Shown here: positions 41,881 to 51,077 of the stretch, in pieces
Layout: each line of letters begins with the position of its first letter
How positions within the stretch are numbered: the stretch's first letter is position 1
NCBI GenBank assembly: GCA_037447335.1
Contig: JBBIGV010000005.1
Location: forward strand, 22,010-86,009
Source of the DNA: JBBIGV01 sp037447335
GTDB taxonomy: Bacteria > Bacteroidota > Ignavibacteria > Ignavibacteriales > Ignavibacteriaceae
Length of the DNA stretch: 64,000 nucleotides
Direction of reading: 5' to 3'
The notes under the pieces: model-generated
What the model was told of the DNA's origin: nothing
Seen by the model: only the letters and a program-made list of their open reading frames with translations
Database searches by the model: none
Translations under genes and position numbers: made by a program

Positions 41881-44049
41881 ATGAATTTGAAGTTATTAAT
41901 TATCTTTTTTTCTGCTACGATAGTCAACTTTGCACAAAGCACTTATAATGCCTTTGTTAAAGATGAGCATACTAATGAACCACTGATAGGTGTAAATGTA
42001 ATCTTAAAAAATACACCGCTTGGCTCGGCATCGGATGAAAATGGTTATGTCGAGATTTCTAATATACCCGACGGCACGTATGAAATTATTTTTTCTTATA
42101 TAGGGTACAGAACTCATTCTGTCACAATCACATTCCCGGCAGTTGATGATGATGTGTTTGAAATTCTTCTTGAATCCGAAGCCGAAGAACTTGAAGAGAT
42201 ATCTGTTGCCTCAACACGCGGCTCTCGGCTTATTGATGATGAACCTACAAGAGTTGAAGTAATTGCCGGCGAAGAGATTGATGAGAAGATCAGCAAGGAT
42301 CCTTCAAACATTTCTATGATGCTGAATGAAAGCACCGGCATACAGGTGCAGCAGACTTCTGCGTCAAGCGTTAACTCAACTTTCAGAATACAGGGATTGG
42401 ATGGAAGATATACTCAACTCCTAAAAGACGGCTTACCTTTATATTCAGGTTTTTCAGGCAGTTTAAGTATTGTCCAGATACCTCCGCTCGACTTAAGACA
42501 AATCGAAATAATTAAGGGCAGTGCTTCTACTTTATACGGAGGCGGCGCTATTGCAGGATTATTAAATCTTGTATCCAAAGAACCAGCCAGGCATAGAGAT
42601 CTTTCTTTCTTAATTAATACAACAACCGCAGGAGGTCTTGATTTAAGCGGATATTATTCTCAGAAGTTTGAAGGCTATGGTTTAACTGTTTTTGCATCAC
42701 GCAATACTCAAAGAGCTTATGATAACAATGATGATAACTTCACCGACTTGCCCGAAACGGAAAGATATTCCTTTAATCCAAAACTTTTTCTTTATTTTAA
42801 TGACAACAGCACCCTTGAATTCGGCGGCTCAATAAGCACTGAGGAGAGAATCGGCGGCAGTATAAATTTAATCAAAGGCAATCCTGATACTGTTTTCACT
42901 TATACTGAAGAGAATCTGAGCGACAGATATTCTACTCAAATTAAATATAAACTAAAACTGAATGGTTCTGAATTAATTCTAAAAAACAGCATTGGGTACT
43001 TTAACCGCAAAATTATTATCCCCGACTATACTTTTAAAGGCAGCCAACTATCAAGCTTCAGTGAGGCAAGCTATAGCTGGCAGAACGAAAATCACGAGTG
43101 GATTTTAGGAATGAATTTTTTATCCGAAGATTTTAATGATAAAAGCGCAGCAGTTAATTTACTCGATTATTCCGATTACACATTTGGCTCCTTCATTCAA
43201 AACACTTTTAATATTACGGAGAATGTTGTTCTTGAAAGCGGATTCAGGGCAGATTATAATTTTGATTACGGCTTATTCGCTGTTTCACGTATATCATTTC
43301 TTTTAAAGCCTCTTGAAAATATTACTTCGAGAATCGGAGGCGGACTGGGATATAAAATTCCATCCATATTCAATGAAGAATCGGAGAAAATTTTCTTCCG
43401 CAATCTACTGCCTCTGGATAAAGATAATGTTAACGCTGAGAGAACTTACGGATTTAACTTCGATGTAAATTACAGAACAATACTTTCAGATGAATTGACT
43501 TTTACGATTAACCAGCTTTTATTTTATACAAGAATAAATAACCCCATTCTGATCAGAACTTCAGAAACAGATTCATCTTTTTATGAATTTTATACGGGTG
43601 ATGGTTTTCTTGATACACAGGGTGCCGAAACAAACATTAAATTCACATATGACCATATAAAATTATTTATCGGCTATACTTATATTTTCGCGCAAAACCA
43701 TTTTAGTAATAGCACCGGTGAGTTTGCTTTAACTCCAAAACACCGGCTTGGCATCGTTCTGATATTTGAAGAGCATGATAATTACAGGGTCGGATTTGAA
43801 GCATACTACACAGGCAAGCAATTTCTTTCTACAGGTGAACGAACCACAGATTTCTGGGTAACCGGCTTAATGCTTGAAAAGAAATTTGGTTTTCTCAGCC
43901 TGTTTTTAAACTTTGAGAATTTTCTGGATACAAGGCAATCGAGATACGGTGCAATGTATAATGGATTGCCTTCAAGTCCGGAGTTTGTTGAAATATACGC
44001 ACCAACCGACGGAAGAATTATCAATGGCGGAATTAAGATAAAACTTTAG
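41881..44049 (+). CDS. TonB-dependent outer-membrane receptor
   Basis: A 722-residue outer-membrane transporter. Order: signal peptide (about 1-18, FFSATIVNFAQS); a carboxypeptidase-regulatory-like domain (about 19-105, NEPLIGVNVILKNTPLGSASDENGYVEISNIPDGTYEI); a plug domain (about 118-235, with SVNSTFRIQGLDGRYTQLLKDGLPLY and IEIIKGSASTLYGGGAIAG); and a 22-stranded barrel to the C-terminus. The pattern fits siderophore/cobalamin or copper receptors such as OprC, but the cargo cannot be deduced. Its position at the end of the metal island suggests a metal or metal complex. Ends 291 bp before the histidine kinase, with no gene seen between. Confidence 0.92.
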   Translation: MNLKLLIIFFSATIVNFAQSTYNAFVKDEHTNEPLIGVNVILKNTPLGSASDENGYVEISNIPDGTYEIIFSYIGYRTHSVTITFPAVDDDVFEILLESEAEELEEISVASTRGSRLIDDEPTRVEVIAGEEIDEKISKDPSNISMMLNESTGIQVQQTSASSVNSTFRIQGLDGRYTQLLKDGLPLYSGFSGSLSIVQIPPLDLRQIEIIKGSASTLYGGGAIAGLLNLVSKEPARHRDLSFLINTTTAGGLDLSGYYSQKFEGYGLTVFASRNTQRAYDNNDDNFTDLPETERYSFNPKLFLYFNDNSTLEFGGSISTEERIGGSINLIKGNPDTVFTYTEENLSDRYSTQIKYKLKLNGSELILKNSIGYFNRKIIIPDYTFKGSQLSSFSEASYSWQNENHEWILGMNFLSEDFNDKSAAVNLLDYSDYTFGSFIQNTFNITENVVLESGFRADYNFDYGLFAVSRISFLLKPLENITSRIGGGLGYKIPSIFNEESEKIFFRNLLPLDKDNVNAERTYGFNFDVNYRTILSDELTFTINQLLFYTRINNPILIRTSETDSSFYEFYTGDGFLDTQGAETNIKFTYDHIKLFIGYTYIFAQNHFSNSTGEFALTPKHRLGIVLIFEEHDNYRVGFEAYYTGKQFLSTGERTTDFWVTGLMLEKKFGFLSLFLNFENFLDTRQSRYGAMYNGLPSSPEFVEIYAPTDGRIINGGIKIKL

Positions 44050-44340
44050 GATGCTTTTTTTCTTTCCTTCAACATTAGATGTTATGATATACATTGGAAT
44101 AAGTTATGAAGGTGAAATTTGTTTATCAATTTCTTAGCTCATAGGTATAGCACTGCACTTTGGCTGCGAAAAATTAGCATAACATATTCTGTTATCTTGT
44201 AAAATTTAAATCGGGCATGTCTAGTTTGCTCTGCTCAAGTAATCTGATGCTGATGTTGGATCAATTGACGAAGCAAGGAAAGAAAGAATTATTTAAATAC
44301 CGATGATTTCACTTAAAGTAAACTCCTGCTGAAAAAAAAT

Positions 44341-46386
44341 TTACCAGCCGGCAGTATTACCTATAAGCGGAAAAGTGATTGTGAAGGTTGTACCCGAATT
44401 TATTTTACTTCTTATATCAATCTTCCCGCCATTCATTTCGATAAATTCCCGTACAAGAAGCAAACCCAGTCCGGTGCCGTATTCTTTTTGAGTACCGGGA
44501 TTCGTAAACATCTCCCCTTTTTTTATTCTTTCAATATTCTGGCTGCTTATACCAACACCGCTGTCTTCAATTTTGATTTCAAGCATACCTTCATTATCCT
44601 GCGTAAGAACCGATCTTGCTGATACGCGAATATCACCACCTGACGGAGTAAATTTAATTGCATTAGACAATAAATTCTGAAAAACTGAAGTGAGCATATC
44701 TTCATCTGAATAAACTTCAAGGTCTTCTTCAATATCAATCATTACACTGATTTGTTTTTTAAGTGCATTGCCCTTGAGCATATTAAGCGCACCCATGATC
44801 AACTTATCAATTCTGACATTTTCAGGTTTAAACTCGAAGCGCCCCATCTGAAAGCGCGAATACTGAAGCAGGTTGTTTGTCATCCCGAAGAGATTTTTTG
44901 ATGTTTCGTAAATAACATTCAGGTATTCTTTTATCTCTTCATTGGTTAAAGTTTCGTATTCATTAGTAAGAATCTCAGAGAAGCCAAGCAGCGAATTGAA
45001 GGGGCTGCGAAGGTCGTGAGATATTGCAGAAAAGAGTTTATCTTTTGATGCATTCAGTTCCTGAAGTTCAATAATTAATTGCTCTCTCTCCTGCTCATTC
45101 AGCTTTCGTTCAATGGCGAGTGAAATTGCATAAGTTATAACCTCAAGAATTTCTTTTTCCTTGTGTGTATAAGTTGCCGGATTCTCATAATCCTGTACAA
45201 CCAAAACGCCGATTGTCCGGTCTTGAATTTTCAATGGAACACCCAGCCATATAGGGGATTGAGTTCCGAGAAGTTCAATTTCTCCCAGCCGCTTTAGTTC
45301 TGCATCAAGCTCAAGATCAACCAAAGCAGATTTGCCGGTTCTTATTACATATTCCGTAAGTCCTTTACAAAATCGCTTTGGCGGAGCCGATTCATCATAG
45401 GTATCTTTGAAGTAGGGAAAAGAAATGTAATTGTTCTGTTCATCATAAAGTGCAATGTAAAAGTTGTCCGCTTTCATCAGTTCCGAGACACGATTATGTA
45501 TATAGTTGAAAAATTCTTCAGTATTCAACTCAGAATTTGCTGTTTGAAGCAATTCGGAAATAATTCTCTGAAGCTTTTCTTCTTTTTTAGAGCCAGTGAC
45601 ATCCTGCCCTGAGCAAATAATGTATTTTTGATTGCTCTCCTTATCGTCAAACATAGTATAATGCCACTCAATTAATCGAAGCTCTTTTGTCTTCGTCTCT
45701 ACTTCACCAAATATGCTTTCAGTTAAGTTCTCTTTTCCTGTTAGTATTTTTCTCAGAACGCTTTCCATTTCGGGTATCCGGTGCTCGGGGACAAACTCAT
45801 GCCAGGTTTTACCTATAATTTCAGATGCTTGTCTTCCAAATAAATTACTTCCCTTCTGGTTAACAAGAACTAATTGCCCGCTTTCATTAAGAACAATAAA
45901 TATTACATCGGCAAGTTCCAATATTGCGGAGAGATGCTTTTTTTCATTGTGGAGCTTATCAATAAAATCGTGCATAGATGTAACATCACGAAGGATGCCG
46001 ATGGTTTCAAAGCAAACTCCTTCGGAGGTAAGCTTTGAAATTGAATTATCTTCAATCCATTTAAGGTCGCCTGATTTTGTTGTAAGGAGATATTTCGCGA
46101 AGTATTCTTCAAAAAATTTTCGTTCGGTGCCCTCTTCGGTTATTTCGTAGCGGTCTTTGTTATCAACAATAATTTTCTGAATGATGTTCTTTATTCCAAT
46201 ATCATTCAGTTCATCGGATGTATAACCGGTAAGAGCTTCAATGCCGGGACTAATATATTCATATTTTTGAGTTTCGGGGTTAAGCTTATAGAAGATATTT
46301 GAAGAATTAATAAAATCTGAACTGCGGCTTCGCAAAGAATTCAGGAAAACTTCTTCAACAGAATTTTGTTTCGGTTTATCTTTCAT
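44341..46386 (-). CDS. PAS-PAS-GAF sensor histidine kinase
   Basis: A 681-residue soluble hybrid-free histidine kinase. Order: PAS 1 (about 25-135), PAS 2 (about 148-265, ending FD-type PAC segment), GAF (about 275-425, FYIALYDEQNNYISFPYF, WLGVPLKIQDRTIGVLVVQDY), a dimerisation/phosphoacceptor domain with His457 (FSAISHDLRSPFNSLLGF), and an ATPase domain with Asn575 (FQNLLSNAIKFTP), DSGVGIS (608-614) and GTGLGLLLVREF (637-648). No membrane helix is seen, so it should sense inside the cell. No response regulator lies next to it, so the partner is unknown. Confidence 0.94.
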   Translation of the reverse strand: MKDKPKQNSVEEVFLNSLRSRSSDFINSSNIFYKLNPETQKYEYISPGIEALTGYTSDELNDIGIKNIIQKIIVDNKDRYEITEEGTERKFFEEYFAKYLLTTKSGDLKWIEDNSISKLTSEGVCFETIGILRDVTSMHDFIDKLHNEKKHLSAILELADVIFIVLNESGQLVLVNQKGSNLFGRQASEIIGKTWHEFVPEHRIPEMESVLRKILTGKENLTESIFGEVETKTKELRLIEWHYTMFDDKESNQKYIICSGQDVTGSKKEEKLQRIISELLQTANSELNTEEFFNYIHNRVSELMKADNFYIALYDEQNNYISFPYFKDTYDESAPPKRFCKGLTEYVIRTGKSALVDLELDAELKRLGEIELLGTQSPIWLGVPLKIQDRTIGVLVVQDYENPATYTHKEKEILEVITYAISLAIERKLNEQEREQLIIELQELNASKDKLFSAISHDLRSPFNSLLGFSEILTNEYETLTNEEIKEYLNVIYETSKNLFGMTNNLLQYSRFQMGRFEFKPENVRIDKLIMGALNMLKGNALKKQISVMIDIEEDLEVYSDEDMLTSVFQNLLSNAIKFTPSGGDIRVSARSVLTQDNEGMLEIKIEDSGVGISSQNIERIKKGEMFTNPGTQKEYGTGLGLLLVREFIEMNGGKIDIRSKINSGTTFTITFPLIGNTAGW

Positions 46387-46554
46387 CCGGTTACTGATAT
46401 TGTTTCAAATTTCTACCCAAAATGTATATGAAATGCAGCGTTAACTTAACTCTTTTAAGTAAAAAAATGAAACGGAATCGATTGCAAAGTTGCAGGTAGA
46501 AAAGACTAATAAGCTTTTTTTACTTATTAAAAAACGCGGGAGAAATCCCCTCAA

Positions 46555-47784
46555 CTATTCGTAGCGCAGCGCTTCAATGGGGTCCAGGTTTGCTGCTTTG
46601 TAAGCCGGGTAAGTACCAAAAATAACCCCGACAAGCACGCACAAAGTTATTCCGATAGCCACCCAATCAAATGGTATTGCAGCCTGTGCATTTATGAAAC
46701 TTCCTGCCAGGTTGCCAACCCCAACACCAAGTAATATCCCGATCAATCCTCCAAAAATACAAAGGGTGATCGCCTCAATAAGGAACTGGATAAGTATGTT
46801 GCGCCGCTTTGCACCAACTGCCTTCCTGATGCCGATTTCTTTTGTTCGCTCGGTAACAGATACGAGCATAATATTCATTATACCAACACCCGCAGCGAGC
46901 AGAGCAATTATAGAAACCACCAGCGCTCCAATTTTTACACCGCCGGTAATATCATTTATCTGACCGATGAGTGATTCGTTGCTAAAAATTTCAAAATCAT
47001 TTTCCTGACCCGGATCAACTTTTCTTATAGTTCTCATATATCCGATTGCGGCTTCAATGGTTGCGTTGTAGTCCATCTGGCTGTAAGACATAACAGTAAT
47101 GTTGATACTTCGGGCGCGCCTGCCGTACATGCTTTGAAAGGTTGTAATGGGCATAACGATATAGTTATCTCTGCTCTGCCCGAAAAGCTGTGGCTGCTTT
47201 TCGAGGATGCCGATTACCTGTAACGGTCTTCCATCAACGCGAACAATCTGACCTACAGGATCAATATTCGGGAAGAGCTTATCAACCACATCCTGCCCGA
47301 TGAGGCAAACATTATTTGAGAACTGCACATCGGTTTCCCTGATTTCCCTTCCAAGATCTACAATCCAGTTATTAGTTTGAAGTGCGCCGGTTGTAATACC
47401 AGCAGCCTGTATGTTGGGATTAGTTTCGCGGTTTCCGTACTTGACTATTTTACCCCATTGCCATTGTTCTGCTCCGATATGTTTTGCCTGTGTAAGCAGC
47501 GCCGATAGCCGTTCATACTCTTCAAGAGTCAGATCTTTACGATTTCTGTATTTGTCCCGCGATCCATGCCCGGTTTGAATTGCCGGAAATTTCTGTATCT
47601 GAAATGTATTTTGATTCAACTGAGAAACACCGCTTTCGATACTGACCTGAAGCATGGTCAGGATTGTCATTATTACAACGATAGAAAAAATACCCACAAC
47701 AATACCGAGAATTGTCAGGAAAGCCCTGAGCTTATTAGCTCTTATTGATTGAAGCGCTAAGGAAATAATCTGGAATACGTTCAT
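46555..47784 (-). CDS. MacB-type ABC transporter permease (second copy)
   Basis: A 409-residue permease with an N-terminal membrane helix (LTILGIVVGIFSIVVIMTIL), a large periplasmic MacB core domain (about 50-280) and three C-terminal helices of the FtsX domain. The cytoplasmic coupling segment ERTKEIGIRKAVGAKRRNILIQFLIEA and the ending AYKAANLDPIEALRYE are hallmarks. It follows the other permease directly (stop and start abut), so the exporter may use a heterodimer. It lacks its own ATPase domain; that is encoded separately upstream. MacAB relatives export drugs or peptides. Confidence 0.92.
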   Translation of the reverse strand: MNVFQIISLALQSIRANKLRAFLTILGIVVGIFSIVVIMTILTMLQVSIESGVSQLNQNTFQIQKFPAIQTGHGSRDKYRNRKDLTLEEYERLSALLTQAKHIGAEQWQWGKIVKYGNRETNPNIQAAGITTGALQTNNWIVDLGREIRETDVQFSNNVCLIGQDVVDKLFPNIDPVGQIVRVDGRPLQVIGILEKQPQLFGQSRDNYIVMPITTFQSMYGRRARSINITVMSYSQMDYNATIEAAIGYMRTIRKVDPGQENDFEIFSNESLIGQINDITGGVKIGALVVSIIALLAAGVGIMNIMLVSVTERTKEIGIRKAVGAKRRNILIQFLIEAITLCIFGGLIGILLGVGVGNLAGSFINAQAAIPFDWVAIGITLCVLVGVIFGTYPAYKAANLDPIEALRYE

Positions 47785-49020
47785 TTACTCATACCTCAAT
47801 GCTTCTACAGGATCCAGCTTTGCCGCCGCATACGCAGGTGCAAAACCAGCAATTACACCGGTTAAGATTGATATCACGATGGCAGCTATAACCGCAGTAT
47901 ATTGAATGGATGTCGGAAGGAACTGATCAATCAGCATACTGAGAAGAACCGCGAGTATTAAACCCATCAAACCGCCAATAAGACATATCGTTGAAGATTC
48001 AAGAAGGAACTGACCGAGTATCGTTCTTCTTTTTGCGCCGATGGCTTTTCTTAAACCGATTTCTTTTGTACGCTCACGAACTGAAACAAACATAATATTC
48101 ATTATTCCGATTGCACCAACGAACAGAGCAAGACCGGTAATAAAAAGCCCTGCAATCTGAATTACACCCACAACAGAGTTGTAATTGCTCATTAATCCTT
48201 CCTGCTGATTGATAGAGAAATCATTCTCGTCATTATATGATAAACCCCTTATCTTTCTCATAACTCCTTCTGCCTCAATTTTGGTATCTTCAAGCACAGC
48301 CGGTCCTGCAGCACGCACGGTAAAAGTTATGGAACCAAAAGATTGTCCGAGAAAATGTTTGAATACTGTACCGACAGGAATAAATACCTGGTTATCAGGG
48401 TTAAAACTACCAAGGATGAAACTTCCCTGCTCGGCAAGTATTCCAACAACTCTGAAGTTGACACCGCCTATTTTAACCGTCTTATCAAGCCCATCGCCCC
48501 TAGGGAAGAGTGTTTTTGCTATTTCGCTTCCCAGTACAGCAACATATCGTGAACTGCGGCTTTCGATTTCGGAATAAAACCTGCCCTGATTAAAAGTGAA
48601 GTTGGTTGTTTTGAGATAATCTGCATCTGAACCATTAACAAAAACAAAGTCAACTCTGTTATCGCCGGCTTTAATTGTCTGGCGTGTATTCATAACGGGT
48701 GCAGTAGCAATCGGCAGCTTGACCATCTCTTTGAATTTATTGTAATCATCCATTGTGAGATTACGACGATTTCTTATTTTCCACCAATCTTCGTTAGTAA
48801 ACCATGCCCACTTATCAACGTACATTACATCAGAACCAAGTGAGCTTATTCCTTTTTCGAATGCATTGTCAATACCTTTAATAGCGGTAGTCATTAAAAC
48901 AACAGAAGTAATACCGATAACAATACCAAGCATGGTAAGAATTGAGCGTACTTTGTTTGCGCGAATTGCTCTGAGGGCAATAAAAAAACTTTCTTTTAAT
49001 TCATACAATAAAATTTTCAT
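47785..49020 (-). CDS. MacB-type ABC transporter permease (first copy)
   Basis: A 411-residue permease of the same design as its neighbour: first helix (ILTMLGIVIGITSVVLMTTAI), periplasmic domain, and FtsX-like C-terminal helices with RERTKEIGLRKAIGAKRRTILGQFLLES and the end AYAAAKLDPVEALRYE. It is a paralogue of the following gene, with matching motifs such as KIRNRRNLTMDDY and YRNRKDLTLEEY. The two probably pair around one ATPase dimer. It starts 22 bp after the ATPase stop. Confidence 0.92.
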   Translation of the reverse strand: MKILLYELKESFFIALRAIRANKVRSILTMLGIVIGITSVVLMTTAIKGIDNAFEKGISSLGSDVMYVDKWAWFTNEDWWKIRNRRNLTMDDYNKFKEMVKLPIATAPVMNTRQTIKAGDNRVDFVFVNGSDADYLKTTNFTFNQGRFYSEIESRSSRYVAVLGSEIAKTLFPRGDGLDKTVKIGGVNFRVVGILAEQGSFILGSFNPDNQVFIPVGTVFKHFLGQSFGSITFTVRAAGPAVLEDTKIEAEGVMRKIRGLSYNDENDFSINQQEGLMSNYNSVVGVIQIAGLFITGLALFVGAIGIMNIMFVSVRERTKEIGLRKAIGAKRRTILGQFLLESSTICLIGGLMGLILAVLLSMLIDQFLPTSIQYTAVIAAIVISILTGVIAGFAPAYAAAKLDPVEALRYE

Positions 49021-49042
49021 TGCGTAATCCGTTCAATCATCA

Positions 49043-49762
49043 TTATGCAACACCGGTTTTTGAATCAGGAAGAGTTCTTGGTTCAACAACCTCGTCAGAT
49101 TCAATCAATCCATCGCGAAGCCTGATAATTCTTGCTGCATGCTCAGCGATATACTCTTCATGTGTAACCAGTATTATCGTATTTCCTTTACGATGAATGT
49201 CACTTAAAACGGTCATTATTTCCTCGCCGGTTTTGGAGTCGAGGTTTCCTGTAGGTTCATCTGCCAGAATAATAGATGGACGTGTGACCAGTGCGCGTGC
49301 CATAGCAACTCTTTGCCGCTGACCTCCTGAAAGTTCATTTGGCTTGTGGCGCATCCTGTCGCCAAGCCCAACATCAATAAGTGCCTGAGCTGCTCTTTCT
49401 TTTCTCTCTGCCGAAGGAACACCGGAATAAATAAGCGGCAGTTCAACGTTGTGAAGCGCATCCGACCTTGCAAGCAGGTTAAACGTTTGGAATACAAAAC
49501 CTATTTCTTTGTTTCTGATCTCCGCAAGTTCATTATCACTCATTTCACTAACGCTTACTCCTTTAAAGTCGTACCTGCCTGAAGTTGGAGTGTCAAGGCA
49601 GCCAAGCATATTCATCAAAGTTGATTTTCCCGAGCCCGATGGTCCCATTATAGCAACATATTCATTCTTATCAATATCGAGGGAAACATCTCTGAGTGCA
49701 TGAACTTTTTCGGAACCAACCTGGTAAATTTTTGCTATGTGCTCAATTCTGATAATATTCAT
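49043..49762 (-). CDS. ABC transporter ATPase, MacB/LolD class
   Basis: A 239-residue stand-alone nucleotide-binding subunit. Walker A GPSGSGKST at 40-48, signature LSGGQRQRVAMARAL from 144, Walker B IILADEPTGNLD around 164-175, and the switch His in ILVTHEEYIAEHA. The DEPTGNLDS form marks the MacB/LolD/FtsE class, whose members move by mechanical coupling rather than substrate channelling. It belongs with the two permeases downstream and the adaptor upstream (17-bp gap). Confidence 0.95.
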   Translation of the reverse strand: MNIIRIEHIAKIYQVGSEKVHALRDVSLDIDKNEYVAIMGPSGSGKSTLMNMLGCLDTPTSGRYDFKGVSVSEMSDNELAEIRNKEIGFVFQTFNLLARSDALHNVELPLIYSGVPSAERKERAAQALIDVGLGDRMRHKPNELSGGQRQRVAMARALVTRPSIILADEPTGNLDSKTGEEIMTVLSDIHRKGNTIILVTHEEYIAEHAARIIRLRDGLIESDEVVEPRTLPDSKTGVA

Positions 49763-49779
49763 TTTTACATCCGTTTAAA

Positions 49780-51054
49780 TTATCTGCCGGTCCTATTTGT
49801 ATCCTCAACCCGAACGATTGAACCATCCTTCAATTCTCTGGAGATAGCCCTGTAACTACCCGTGATTACTACATCATCAACAGATAAACCTTCATTTATT
49901 TCGATGTAATTATCATCGCTTAAACCAGTGTTTACTTCGACCATTTTAGCTTTACCGTCATTAACGATGAAAACAACTTCCTTTGGTTTACGCTGATTTC
50001 CATTTCTTCTTTGCCTGTTTTCACCGTCATCCTCACTTTTTGCGTCATCGGGGTTAATATCTGTTCTTGCTGTAACACTTTGAATAGGAACACTGATTAC
50101 ATCTTTAACTGTTTTAGTTTCAATACCAGCATTACAGGACATACCGGGCCTTAAACCCATATCCGGGTCAAGCAATTTGATCCGCACTTCAAAATTAACC
50201 ACCAATTCCTGAGTTCCAAATCCGGCTGTGCGTGCGCTGTTGCCGATCTGAGTAACCAATCCGATAAATTCTCTATCGCCAAAAGCATCAACTTTAATTC
50301 TTGCAGTATCACCTACGGAAATCAGTACAACATCATTCTCATCAACATCAACAACCGCTTCCATATTAGATAAGTCTGACACAGTCATTATATCGGTACC
50401 CTGTGTAAAACCGCTGCCGAGCACTCTTTCGCCAAGCTCAACATTAAGCTTGCTTATTGTTCCATCCATCGGTGAATAGATTGTGGTTTTATTCAATTGT
50501 TCAATAGCTTCTGTAAGTGCAGCCTGGCTCTGAAGTACGTTAGCTTCCGCCTGCTGATAAAGAGCCTGTGAAGCGAGGAACATGCTTTTTGCCGCTTCAA
50601 GCTCAGCATCGCTGGATAATTTTTTATTATGTAATTCTTTAACACGGTTATAATCTGAGGTAACCTTATCAAGTTCTGCCTTACGCATCGTTAGATTTGC
50701 TTTTGCCGACTGAAGATTAGCTTCAGCCCTCTGTTTTTGAGCAATATATGCATCAGCTTTTATTCTTATCAGAAGATCGCCCTTTTTAACCCGGTCTCCC
50801 TCTTTAACAGGAAGTGTAACTATTTCGCCAGTTACTTCAGGGGTAATAACTACTTTGAATTCAGGATTGATCTTACCCGTTGCGGAAACCTTTTGAGTTA
50901 TATCCCTCTGTTGAACTTTCTCGGTTTGAACGGCAATTATTTCTGCTTTACCGCCGCCAAAAAAGGCAATCAGGATAAGCGAAACAACAAGCACGCCGAG
51001 TATGGAGAAGATTATTATTTTCTTTTTAGATTTCGTTTTATTTCCATTTGCCAT
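49780..51054 (-). CDS. MacA-like periplasmic adaptor
   Basis: A 424-residue membrane-fusion protein. An N-terminal anchor (about 12-32, IIIFSILGVLVVSLILIAFF) is followed by the lipoyl-like half motif VTPEVTGEIVTLPVKEGDRVKKGDLLIRI, a long alpha-helical hairpin (about 88-185), the second lipoyl half (TIYSPMDGTISKLNVELGERV), the beta-barrel domain and a C-terminal proximal domain (VVFIVNDGKAKMVEVNTGLSDDNYIEI). A charged Asp/Glu/Arg-rich insert (about 335-355) lies before it. It links the inner-membrane ABC permeases to the TolC channel encoded 23 bp upstream. Confidence 0.94.
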   Translation of the reverse strand: MANGNKTKSKKKIIIFSILGVLVVSLILIAFFGGGKAEIIAVQTEKVQQRDITQKVSATGKINPEFKVVITPEVTGEIVTLPVKEGDRVKKGDLLIRIKADAYIAQKQRAEANLQSAKANLTMRKAELDKVTSDYNRVKELHNKKLSSDAELEAAKSMFLASQALYQQAEANVLQSQAALTEAIEQLNKTTIYSPMDGTISKLNVELGERVLGSGFTQGTDIMTVSDLSNMEAVVDVDENDVVLISVGDTARIKVDAFGDREFIGLVTQIGNSARTAGFGTQELVVNFEVRIKLLDPDMGLRPGMSCNAGIETKTVKDVISVPIQSVTARTDINPDDAKSEDDGENRQRRNGNQRKPKEVVFIVNDGKAKMVEVNTGLSDDNYIEINEGLSVDDVVITGSYRAISRELKDGSIVRVEDTNRTGR

Positions 51055-51077
51055 TTAAAGTAATCTCCTGTTGTAAA

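Noticed and set aside
44050..44340. Search for a gene or RNA between the TonB receptor and the histidine kinase
   Set aside because: No open frame of note, no strong hairpin and no tRNA features seen.
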